9,641 nt of DNA from CAZWUZ01 sp964637655 [NCBI: uncultured bacterium] (GTDB lineage Bacteria; DAOPZR01): contig CAZWUZ010000146.1 in the NCBI GenBank assembly GCA_964637655.1, forward strand, positions 1 to 9,641, read 5' to 3'. The notes below the pieces were generated by a model, which saw only the letters and a list, made by a program, of their open reading frames with translations, searched no databases and had not been told where the DNA came from. The position numbers and the translations under genes were made by a program. Of the stretch, positions 1 through 7,070 are shown one piece after another (position 1 is the first letter of the stretch; each line of letters opens with the position of its first letter).

Positions 1-243
1 CAGCCGCTGCAGCTGGGCCATGCGCTTTTCCAGCCGCGGACGGTGGGCGCTCCCCGGGGGGAGGAGCGGCAGCAGACGCTGCCAGCAGAGCATTGCCTCG
101 CGATAGTACTTTCCCTGCTCGGCAGCCAGCGCGCGCCGCATCAGTTCCTCGACCTGCGCGCGGTACAGATACGCCCCGCAGGCGGCGCAGGTGACCGCCG
201 TGCCGCGCACCGCCTGCCCGCAGGCAGGGCACTGTGCCGCCAC
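1..243 (-). CDS. Zinc-ribbon protein with a TPR-like helical segment, N-terminal part only
   Basis: Only the first 81 codons are in the window; the frame is still open at base 1. The start is a GTG two bases after the TGA of the SprA-like gene, and this frame has no ATG, GTG or TTG start between there and the weak AGG at 254-252, about 8 bases upstream. This spacing points to translational coupling with the SprA-like gene. Residues 1-24 form a compact zinc ribbon: Cys5-x2-Cys8 (CPACG) and Cys19-x2-Cys22 (CAACG), ten residues apart. After it comes an amphipathic helical stretch (about residues 27-80, with YYREAMLCWQRLLPLLPPGS) that looks like one TPR-type helix pair. There is no signal peptide at the start, so this part is probably cytoplasmic; later membrane segments cannot be excluded because the rest is missing. 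Zinc ribbons of this kind head many unrelated proteins. I do not recognise the family and assign no function. The ribbon and frame are clear; the role is unknown. Confidence 0.75.
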   Translation of the reverse strand, partial: MAAQCPACGQAVRGTAVTCAACGAYLYRAQVEELMRRALAAEQGKYYREAMLCWQRLLPLLPPGSAHRPRLEKRMAQLQRL

Positions 244-245
244 GG

Positions 246-3200
246 TCAGAACCTGATCTCCGCCGACAGCGAGCCGCCGTAGTTGTAGTAGTTCATGTTG
301 AGCTGCAGGTTGTCGACATAGTAGCCGAAGTTGCCCGACAGCGCCGCCGAGATGTTGCTGCGCAACGAGTAGGAGAGCGAGGTCGAGGCGGTGACATTAT
401 ACTTGTCGATTTCGCTGTTGAGGTCGCCCGTCTTACGCTGCCAGCCGAAGCCGCAGGTATTGTCCCAGCGCAGCTGGTTCTGGAACTCGATGCCGCCGCC
501 GGTAACGGGGTTGGTGATACGGAACGGGTCGGTGAAGAAATACGAGGTGCTGAACGACGGGGTGAAGGTGCGGTCGATGGTATGCAGTTCCCGGTCATCG
601 ACCTGGGTCTGGCCGAATGACAGGTTGAGGTTGGTGTTGAAGTTGTCCGACCACTTGATGCTCCACGCGCCCGACGGAGTATGTGACTGCGTCAGCGCGG
701 TCAGCTGCTCGATGCGCTTGTAGGTGTAGTTGGCGGTGAGCGAATTGGCGGGACGTTTCGCCATGAAGGCGGGAAACGCCTCCTTGAGGTTGAGCCGGCT
801 GTTCAGCCCGGCGCTGAGGGAATTGGTCGGCGAGATCGAGTTCTGCGCCTGCGCCCGGGCCCGGTTATAGGAAAAATTGTAGCCAAGCCAGAGCGGCCCC
901 CAGAAGGCGAGGTTGCCGTCAAGCGCATGCTGCGCGGTGTTGGACGACGAATTGCGCCGCAGCGACAACGCGTCGCCGCTGACCGTCGGCTCCTGCTGTG
1001 CCCAGAACCAGTAGACGCGACTGAAGTAGTCGCGGTACACCTCCCCCAGCGAGGTCGACACGGGCACCCCGCGGTAGGTGGCGCTGACGTCATTGCTGTA
1101 GCTGTAGCGGATGTTGAGCCAGGAGAGTTTCTGCCACCACGCGGAGGGCTGCATCCCCAGCCCGAAGGCGAAGTTGCCCCCCGTGCTCAGGTCCTTGGTC
1201 CAGCCCGTGCCGGCCGCGGCAAAGAAATTCTCGTTGAAGTTGCCGCGCATCGACAGGGTCGGGGAGAACCCCCACGCTCCGGTAAGGTTGAACCCGAGCG
1301 ACGCATCGCGCGCGCGCGAGGTCATCCCCCGCTCCGCCTGTGTCCAGTGATAGACGCGGCTGTAGTTGAACGACGGGGTCAGCCCGAAGTTCGCCACCGG
1401 CTGTACGGTCAGCGCCAGGCCGCCACGGTCGGTGCGCGTGTTGCTGTAGGTCGGCACCTGGGCGGGAAGCAGGTATTCGCTGCGCGCCTTGTTCCAGCTG
1501 TACCCGTAGTTGGTCGAGAATGACAGCGTCTGCCCGGTCGGCACCACGCCAAACAGTTTCTCCGGAAAGGTGTAGTTCCAGCTGCTGGTCAGCGTATAGT
1601 CGTCCCGGTTGCTGGTCAGTGACTGGCTGGTGTTGACCGTGCGCGACAGCGAACGCGAGCGGCCAAGGTCGAGGGTCGGCCAGGCCCCGTAGCGCAGGCC
1701 AAGCGAGGTGGTCCGCCCGTTCCCCTCGCTGCTCCCCGCCTGGTTGCGGTTTTCGTTGTCACTCTGGGTATGGCTGAAGGAGACGCTGGGCAGGGCCGGC
1801 TGACTGACCGACAGCGACAGCCCGTAATTTTCGTTGCGGTTGAACCCGACCTCGTTGCGCCGGACATTGTCGACGCTGACCGGGTCGATATCGGTGCGGT
1901 CGCTGTTCCAGGTTACCGCCAGCGGCGCGGTCACCTGCCATTTATCGGGGAGCAGGCGCCCGAGCGCCACCCCGGCATTGAGCGCGCGGCTGCGCGACTC
2001 GCGCGGCTCGATCTCGCCCGACTGGGTCGATTCCCCGATCAGCTGGAACTGGTTGTCCCGCGACGAAAACGAGCCGCCCAGCGTGAAGAGCGAATTGAGA
2101 AACGACGAGGAGAACGAGGTGGCCCAGACGCTGCCCACCTGCTTGACCGGCTCGCTGACCGTGATCTGGTTGAGGTAGACCTGGCCGCTGCTCCCGTTGC
2201 CGTAGATGCCGGCGCACAGTTCCTTGACCGTTTCGAGTTCCGGGGTACCGACATACCGCATGCCGCCAACCGTCGCGGCAAACGGTGCCGCCGTGGTGCG
2301 GTAGAGGTCGATAAGCGCCGCCTCGACCGCGGTCAAATCCACCACCTGCTGCCGCCACCCGGTGTAATCGAGTGTCACCTGATGCTCGAAGTAGTTGGCG
2401 GCATCCGCCCCGAAACGGAGGAAAAAGACGGCGTTGCTGTTGTCGCCATACAGCCAGTAGGACAGCCGGCGGTACTGGTGGTAGCGCTGCTTCTCCGGCA
2501 GAATGTAGGAGGCGCTGCCGGTGTCGGTTAGTCCCCTATAGGTGAGCGACAGCGCCTGCTCGAAGTCACCCGGCGAGATGCCCATCTGGTCGAGGATTTC
2601 CTGCGGTGGCGAATAGTTCGGATCGTCCTTGGTGTTGACCGCCCCGATGACGAAGTCGGAGTCGTTCAGGTCATCGTCCGTCCAGCGGTTGCCGACAATT
2701 TCAAACTGGTCAAAATCGAACGCGCCACTGAGTGTCCCGGTAAGCGCGAGACGCAGGCGGACATGCTTGACCACCTCCCAGGAAGCGTCACCCACCGTGT
2801 CGGCCCGGGTCAGCGGCACGCGGTAGCGCGTCCATTCGCCGACCGTGTAGGAATCGGCCGCCAGCTGCACATCGCCGAAACGGAAATAGGCCTCGAGCGT
2901 GTCGAGCTGGTTATCCCCGTCCATATCCTCGCTGTCGAGGTAGCCGTTCCCCTCGCCGTAATCGCCCGTGCCCGCGATCCCGTCCAGCCCGTTGTCCTCG
3001 CCATCGTTGAGTTTGCCGTCACCGTTGGCGTCCTCGGTCTGATAGGCACCGTCCCCGTTGATATCCTCGCTGACGATGCCCACATCCACCGTGACCCGCA
3101 CCGTGCCCGCCCCGCGCGCCCACAGCTGCAGGTAGAGCATGCTGCTCAGGTCTTTCGCCACGGTCGAGAACGGATAGCGCACGGCCACCCACGAGTCACC

Positions 3201-5900
3201 GGCGCTGAAATCGTAGGTGACGCGCAGCGCATCCTCTTCGGCATCGTCCACGGACGGGTCATGCCCCGCCTCGATCTCGCTGAGGTTGACCGTGCCGCGA
3301 TCGGCATCAAGATGCTCGCCGGGCACGGTCGCGGGCCGCCACGCCCGCTCGGAAAGCGGCATGCCGATGACCGTTTCCAGCGACTCGATGTCGTCGACCT
3401 TGGCGCTGCCGTAGGTATTCGGATCATTGATCGACTGCGCATACTCCGCGGTTATGCTCATGCTCGCGACGGAAGCGTCGATGGCCGGCAGCTCGTTCGT
3501 CCGGAACAGGTTGACGGCGTCCACCGCCACATTGAGCGGGTCGATGACCGTATTGACATCCCAGACGAGGTTGGCGTGCGGGGTGGAGGTGACGTCAGGC
3601 AGCGATCCGGGTTCGGCATCCCAGTTGCGGATTACCGTCGCCCCGAGCAGCAGGTGGTCGTTGATCTGCGCCTCGGTGCGCGCCGCCACCGCGGTCTGCT
3701 GGAACTGCCCGCCGAACGGCAGGTACTGGTAGTCAATGACAATCTCGGCGTTGGGGGTGATCAGGTCGGGATTGTAAAAAGTGAGGAACCCGCTTTCATA
3801 GTCGATGTAGTACTGGTCGCGCCCGATTTCCCGCCCGCTGATGCTGACGCGGTCACTCCCCTTGATGATGTTGAACGTGCCGAGCATATAGCTCTGCGTC
3901 TTCTGCTTGTACTCGAGGTGCAGGGTGAACCGCGGCTGCGGGTTGTCGCCGTACACGCTGGCGTTCTGCCGCCGGAACGGTTCGCTGTCGGGGAAGGTGA
4001 CAATGCCGAACTCGAAATCGATCCACTCGTGGTCGATCTTCCCGTCGGGCAGGTCGTCAGCGGTGCCGAGCAGCCCGTCATTGCCCGGCAGGCCGGTGCG
4101 GTCGAGTCCGAAATAATCCAGCCAGGTGCGGTCGCGAATCCCGTCGCCGGTGGTGTCCGTGTCCGCCTTGTCATCGCTCCCCCAGATTTCGAAGATGAAG
4201 TCGGGGTCGTCGGCGATGATGTTGAGCGAGCCGAGATCGTAGCGGTTGCGCAGTTCGTAAACGTCGTAGCTGTCCGACCCGTTCTCGTCACGCAGCAGTT
4301 TGCGCACGCTGCTGTACCCGGCGGTGGTGGTGTAGGAGACGGCGATGACGTGGTTGCCGGCGATGGTGCTGCGGAAACGGACGATGCCGGACAGGTTGTC
4401 GATGGTGTAGTCGGGGCCCTCCTGCAGCAGGTCGAAATCACCGGTATAGGAATCCGCCCCGTTGTCGACGCGCATCCCCAGCACGGTATTGGCGTCGTTG
4501 GTCGTGGCGTTGTGGTCGTCGCGCCAGACCTGCAGAGTGCCGAGCTGCAGCGGGGCGGCGTCCGCGCCGCTGTCATTGGTGACGCGGTAGTAGCGGCGGG
4601 CGAGGTAATTGACGTCGCGGATGCTGTTGAGTACCGAGGCCGCCGCCCCGTAGAAGACCTTGCGCCCCGGGAGCCCCTTGGCGCGCGTAATCACGGCATC
4701 AAATGACAGGCGGTCAGCGGACATGCCGAGCAGGTTGAACTCCTTGAGATCGATGCCGCCCATGACCCCGAACATCGACGAGTTATAACTGACAAACTGC
4801 GTGCTCGGGATGTTGAGCGCGATGTCCCCGAACGCGGCATTGGCGGAAAAGACCCCGACCGGGGTCTGATGGTCGAACGACTGGTAGGTGATCGACATCG
4901 TCTGGCGCTCAACCTCGGGCTTGGCATCGTCGTAGTCGACATTGACGGTGATGGTCTTGCCCACCGTCCCGGTGATATGCACCTGCAACTGCTGCTCGAT
5001 ATCAAACGACGTCGACGACAGGGTTTCATCGGGATTGTCCGGGTAGGTGGTCGCGCTCATCGTCAGCTTGATGAACTTGCGCCCGTTGACCACCAGCGTC
5101 GACTCGAGCGGCCCCTCGAGGTCGATGATCCCCCGCGACTCGCGCTCCGCTGCCGCCGCCGGGACCGTCTCCGCCGCCGCGCTTTCCTCCGCCGCCGGCG
5201 TGTAGCGGATTTCGGGCAGGGGCAGCGGTGGCAGGGCGGGCGGGGCCGGGGCGGGACGCGGCGCGGGCGCGGCTGCCAGCAGGCGCTCGGCCGCGTCGAG
5301 TTCCTCCTGCAGGCGGGCGATACGCGCGCCGATGTCGGCCACCGTCGCCGCCACCCGCGCCTGCTGCCGGGTGTCACCGCCCGCCGCCCAGACCTCCGCC
5401 ACCCCGGTCCAGACGCGGCGCGCGCGCAGCCATTCACCGAGCAGCGCGCGCCGCGTCGCCAGCGGGTCGGTGCTGAGGGCGGCAAGCAGGGCCGCGCGCG
5501 CCGCGTCCGGGCCGGCCGCGAGCAGTTCCTCCGCCGTCAGGTTGAGAAAGCCGCGCGCTGCCAGCGCCTCGAGTTCGCTGTCGACCAGCAGCAGGCGCTG
5601 GCGCGCGTCCGTCTGCTGCTGTGCGCTCAATCCGTCCGCCTGCTGCAGCGCGGCAAGCAGCCCCTGCTTGGCATAGAGCAGCGCGCGGTAGCGGTCACCG
5701 TCAGCATCCGCCCCCGCCTGCCGCAGGATCAGCGCGGTCTCCTGCCAGGCCCGCCCCCCATCGAGCCAGAGTTCCGCTGTCTCCGCGTCAGGGGTCGCCG
5801 CCGGCGCGGCGGTAGCGACAGCCAGCAGGCAGCAGGCCAGCAGCAGCGCCGCCGCGGGACATTGACACCCGGGGCGGCGCGGGCGTATAATGAAGCGCAT
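246..5900 (-). CDS. SprA/Sov-like giant outer-membrane beta-barrel protein (candidate T9SS translocon homologue)
   Basis: About 1884 residues from the ATG at 5900. In-frame GTGs at 5918, 5915 and 5903 are possible earlier starts, but the ATG gives a normal signal peptide: basic n-region RFIIRPRR, hydrophobic core AAALLLACCLLAVATA, likely cleavage after APA; a lipobox-like LLAC is less likely. Order: helical, Ala-rich domain (about 40-205); Pro/Ala linker (about 207-230); beta-rich region from about 258 with GTVGKTITVNVDYDD near 309-323; YELRNRYDLG at 548; DRTWLDYFGLDRTG near 591 and EFGIVTFPDSEPF ending near 642; two LxEGxDYTID-like strands; acidic DxNxDG loops (946-1001); EQALSLTYRGL at 1114 followed by YRRLSYWLYGD; aromatic beta-strands from about 1250 to the C-terminal SLSAEIRF, whose final Phe fits a BAM signal. 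From memory, the LDR...DG...GIVTFPxxEPF block and the EQALSL...YRRLSYWLYGD block match SprA, the T9SS outer-membrane channel. Bacteroidota SprA is usually about 2400 residues, so this one is shorter. Family likeness is fairly secure; translocon function is inference. Confidence 0.72.
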   Translation of the reverse strand: MRFIIRPRRPGCQCPAAALLLACCLLAVATAAPAATPDAETAELWLDGGRAWQETALILRQAGADADGDRYRALLYAKQGLLAALQQADGLSAQQQTDARQRLLLVDSELEALAARGFLNLTAEELLAAGPDAARAALLAALSTDPLATRRALLGEWLRARRVWTGVAEVWAAGGDTRQQARVAATVADIGARIARLQEELDAAERLLAAAPAPRPAPAPPALPPLPLPEIRYTPAAEESAAAETVPAAAAERESRGIIDLEGPLESTLVVNGRKFIKLTMSATTYPDNPDETLSSTSFDIEQQLQVHITGTVGKTITVNVDYDDAKPEVERQTMSITYQSFDHQTPVGVFSANAAFGDIALNIPSTQFVSYNSSMFGVMGGIDLKEFNLLGMSADRLSFDAVITRAKGLPGRKVFYGAAASVLNSIRDVNYLARRYYRVTNDSGADAAPLQLGTLQVWRDDHNATTNDANTVLGMRVDNGADSYTGDFDLLQEGPDYTIDNLSGIVRFRSTIAGNHVIAVSYTTTAGYSSVRKLLRDENGSDSYDVYELRNRYDLGSLNIIADDPDFIFEIWGSDDKADTDTTGDGIRDRTWLDYFGLDRTGLPGNDGLLGTADDLPDGKIDHEWIDFEFGIVTFPDSEPFRRQNASVYGDNPQPRFTLHLEYKQKTQSYMLGTFNIIKGSDRVSISGREIGRDQYYIDYESGFLTFYNPDLITPNAEIVIDYQYLPFGGQFQQTAVAARTEAQINDHLLLGATVIRNWDAEPGSLPDVTSTPHANLVWDVNTVIDPLNVAVDAVNLFRTNELPAIDASVASMSITAEYAQSINDPNTYGSAKVDDIESLETVIGMPLSERAWRPATVPGEHLDADRGTVNLSEIEAGHDPSVDDAEEDALRVTYDFSAGDSWVAVRYPFSTVAKDLSSMLYLQLWARGAGTVRVTVDVGIVSEDINGDGAYQTEDANGDGKLNDGEDNGLDGIAGTGDYGEGNGYLDSEDMDGDNQLDTLEAYFRFGDVQLAADSYTVGEWTRYRVPLTRADTVGDASWEVVKHVRLRLALTGTLSGAFDFDQFEIVGNRWTDDDLNDSDFVIGAVNTKDDPNYSPPQEILDQMGISPGDFEQALSLTYRGLTDTGSASYILPEKQRYHQYRRLSYWLYGDNSNAVFFLRFGADAANYFEHQVTLDYTGWRQQVVDLTAVEAALIDLYRTTAAPFAATVGGMRYVGTPELETVKELCAGIYGNGSSGQVYLNQITVSEPVKQVGSVWATSFSSSFLNSLFTLGGSFSSRDNQFQLIGESTQSGEIEPRESRSRALNAGVALGRLLPDKWQVTAPLAVTWNSDRTDIDPVSVDNVRRNEVGFNRNENYGLSLSVSQPALPSVSFSHTQSDNENRNQAGSSEGNGRTTSLGLRYGAWPTLDLGRSRSLSRTVNTSQSLTSNRDDYTLTSSWNYTFPEKLFGVVPTGQTLSFSTNYGYSWNKARSEYLLPAQVPTYSNTRTDRGGLALTVQPVANFGLTPSFNYSRVYHWTQAERGMTSRARDASLGFNLTGAWGFSPTLSMRGNFNENFFAAAGTGWTKDLSTGGNFAFGLGMQPSAWWQKLSWLNIRYSYSNDVSATYRGVPVSTSLGEVYRDYFSRVYWFWAQQEPTVSGDALSLRRNSSSNTAQHALDGNLAFWGPLWLGYNFSYNRARAQAQNSISPTNSLSAGLNSRLNLKEAFPAFMAKRPANSLTANYTYKRIEQLTALTQSHTPSGAWSIKWSDNFNTNLNLSFGQTQVDDRELHTIDRTFTPSFSTSYFFTDPFRITNPVTGGGIEFQNQLRWDNTCGFGWQRKTGDLNSEIDKYNVTASTSLSYSLRSNISAALSGNFGYYVDNLQLNMNYYNYGGSLSAEIRF
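4847..4867 (-). terminator. Terminator-like hairpin inside the SprA-like gene (tentative)
   Basis: On the minus strand AGACCCC (4867-4861) pairs perfectly with GGGGTCT (4856-4850) across a GGTC loop, and three further T follow (4849-4847). The shape is that of an intrinsic terminator, with a short stem and short T run, about 1 kb into the coding region. It may be nothing more than the codons for QTPVGVFS; partial attenuation is a possibility only. Confidence 0.2.
5862..5891 (+). promoter_or_regulatory. Consensus sigma-70-type promoter for the lptF/lptG-type gene
   Basis: The -35 box TTGACA is at 5862-5867 and the -10 box TATAAT at 5886-5891, separated by 18 bp; both hexamers are perfect matches to the consensus. 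Transcription would start near 5898 and give a leader of about 25 bases before the ATG at 5924. The AT-rich boxes stand out in very GC-rich surroundings. The whole promoter lies within the signal-peptide codons of the divergent SprA-like gene (its residues about 4-13), where it encodes the Ile-Ile and Cys-Gln of that peptide. No TGn extended -10 is present. Confidence 0.8.
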
Positions 5901-5911
5901 CACCTTATGCG
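5896..5911. repeat. Short inverted repeat at the divergent start region
   Basis: CGCAT (5896-5900) and ATGCG (5907-5911) are perfect inverted arms of 5 bp around a 6-base centre. The left arm overlaps the ATG of the SprA-like gene and the predicted +1 of the permease promoter. The position would suit an operator, but arms this short can arise by chance and no regulator gene is nearby. Confidence 0.25.
5898..5906 (-). promoter_or_regulatory. Start context of the SprA-like gene: Shine-Dalgarno-like AAGGTG abutting the ATG
   Basis: On the minus strand the sequence reads AAGGTGATG, so AAGG ends only 2 bases before the ATG at 5900. That is closer than a normal ribosome-binding site. The upstream GTG codons at 5918 and 5915 have no better site before them. 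No in-frame ATG, GTG or TTG lies between 5900 and the end of the signal-peptide core, so the start must be here or slightly upstream. No convincing minus-strand promoter was seen in the first 90 bases of the permease gene. Confidence 0.35.
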
Positions 5912-5923
5912 ACACCACACGTC

Positions 5924-7033
5924 ATGACCATCGTCAGCCGCTACCTCATCCGCCACTTTGTGGCACCCTTTACGTTCGCCCTGCTCCTCTGCACGCTGCT
6001 GTTCCTCATCGGTGACGCCTTCGAACTGATGAAATTCATCTGGAAACTCGACGCGCCGGGACGCGCCGTCGCGCGCTATCTCGCGCAGCAGGTGCCGCTC
6101 GTCGCCTACCGCATGTACCCGGTCGCCGTGCTGCTCGGCGCCTATTTCTGCTTCGCCGCGCTCGCCCGCTCGGGCGAACTGACCGCCCTGCGCGCCGCGG
6201 GTATTTCCGAGCTGCGCCTGCAGCGCCCCGTACTGCTCGGCGTGCTGCTGCTCACCGCCCCCGTACTGCTGTTCGCCATCACCGTGCACGGCCCGCTGAC
6301 ACAACAGGCACAGGCGCAGCGCACGGTACTGCGCGGCGGGACGGCCGACGACACCGGCAGTGTGCGCGGCTTTTCCCTTGTGCTCGGCCGCCACCTGACC
6401 CTGAAAGCGGCGAAAATCGCCGACGCCGGCACCATGCTGCAGCGTCCCGCGCTCGACGGCATGCTCCCCGACGGCACGCAGCTCAAGGTCGATGCCGCCA
6501 GCGCCGCCTTCGTGCCCGGCACCGGTTACCTGTTTCACGACGCGGTCATCCACCGCTTCGCTCCCGACGGCCTGACCCTGCTGCCGCCACCCTACGGCTA
6601 TGACACCGCCGCCAGCTGGCGGGTGCCCTTCCCGCTGCAGCCCACCGACCTCTGGGCGCTGGCCCGCCGCGACGACGCAACCGCCGGTCACCTCTCGCTG
6701 CCTGACCTGCAGTCCTTCATCGCGCTGCTCGACCGGCACGGGGTCGATTCACTGGCCGAACGTATCGCGCTGCAGACCCGGCTGGCCTACCCGTTCATCG
6801 CCATCGGGTTTGCCCTGCTCGGGATGTCCTTCAATCCCGTCGGGCGGCGCGCCAGCGTCGCCTTCGGGTTCGGCATCGCCCTGCTCGTTTCCTTCCTCTT
6901 CTGGCTTGGCCTGCAGGTGGCACAAGCCCTCGCCCTGCAGGGCTTTCTTGACCCGTGGCAGGCGGGCTGGCTGCCGCTGCTGGCACTTTTCCTGCTGGCC
7001 GCCATCGTCCGCCACTATTCGTACCGTTCCTGA
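5924..7033 (+). CDS. LPS-export permease of the LptF/LptG (YjgP/YjgQ) family, LptG-like
   Basis: This 369-residue inner-membrane protein has the usual length and layout of the family, whose members form the LptB2FG ABC transporter that extracts lipopolysaccharide from the inner membrane and passes it to the LptC/LptA bridge. Three membrane helices come first (about 13-33, 58-80, 102-122), then a periplasmic beta-rich domain (about 125-275), then three helices (about 286-303, 311-335, 346-363). ARSGELTALRAAGIS (81-95) is the cytoplasmic coupling helix that contacts LptB; Glu85 corresponds to the conserved acidic residue of that helix. The start RYLIRHFVAPF is typical. PVAVLLGAYFCFAALARSGEL and the SLPDLQSFIALL stretch before the fourth helix look closer to LptG than LptF, but the two paralogues are hard to separate by eye. 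The gene stands alone: divergent from the SprA-like gene and convergent with the TPR gene, so its partner permease and lptB lie elsewhere. No clear Shine-Dalgarno precedes the ATG. Confidence 0.92.
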   Translation: MTIVSRYLIRHFVAPFTFALLLCTLLFLIGDAFELMKFIWKLDAPGRAVARYLAQQVPLVAYRMYPVAVLLGAYFCFAALARSGELTALRAAGISELRLQRPVLLGVLLLTAPVLLFAITVHGPLTQQAQAQRTVLRGGTADDTGSVRGFSLVLGRHLTLKAAKIADAGTMLQRPALDGMLPDGTQLKVDAASAAFVPGTGYLFHDAVIHRFAPDGLTLLPPPYGYDTAASWRVPFPLQPTDLWALARRDDATAGHLSLPDLQSFIALLDRHGVDSLAERIALQTRLAYPFIAIGFALLGMSFNPVGRRASVAFGFGIALLVSFLFWLGLQVAQALALQGFLDPWQAGWLPLLALFLLAAIVRHYSYRS

Positions 7034-7070
7034 CCGCGCACTATACCATAGCCCGACGCCGCGCGCATGG
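7034..7070. other. 37-bp convergent spacer with no visible terminator
   Basis: This gap separates the TGA of the permease gene from the TGA of the TPR gene. It contains only weak symmetry, CTAT-ACC-ATAG at 7041-7051, and no GC-rich stem followed by a T run on either strand. Transcripts from the two sides probably overlap or end by a Rho-dependent route. Confidence 0.5.

Noticed and set aside
212-225. GCCTGC-CC-GCAGGC inverted repeat in the zinc-ribbon gene
   Set aside because: It is explained by the codons of the CPACGQA zinc ribbon, has a 2-base loop, and lacks a T run.
2763-4706. A 647-codon open frame on the plus strand opposite the SprA-like gene
   Set aside because: It lies wholly antisense to a well-supported gene, is rich in Arg, Val, His and Asp with no recognisable domain, and such long antisense frames are expected opposite GC-rich genes whose codons avoid the complements of stops.
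4869-5927. A 352-codon plus-strand open frame opposite the N-terminus of the SprA-like gene
   Set aside because: It is an Arg-rich, low-complexity translation with no ribosome-binding site, and it runs antisense through the signal peptide and helical domain that are convincing on the other strand.
5900-6739. A 279-codon minus-strand frame antisense to the permease gene
   Set aside because: The plus strand encodes an unmistakable LptF/LptG-family protein with six membrane helices; the antisense product is Gln/Gly/Glu-rich without domains.
7041-7051. TGGTATAGT on the minus strand, resembling an extended -10 box just after the TPR gene stop
   Set aside because: No matching -35 box lies at a usable distance, and it would only produce RNA antisense to the permease gene.
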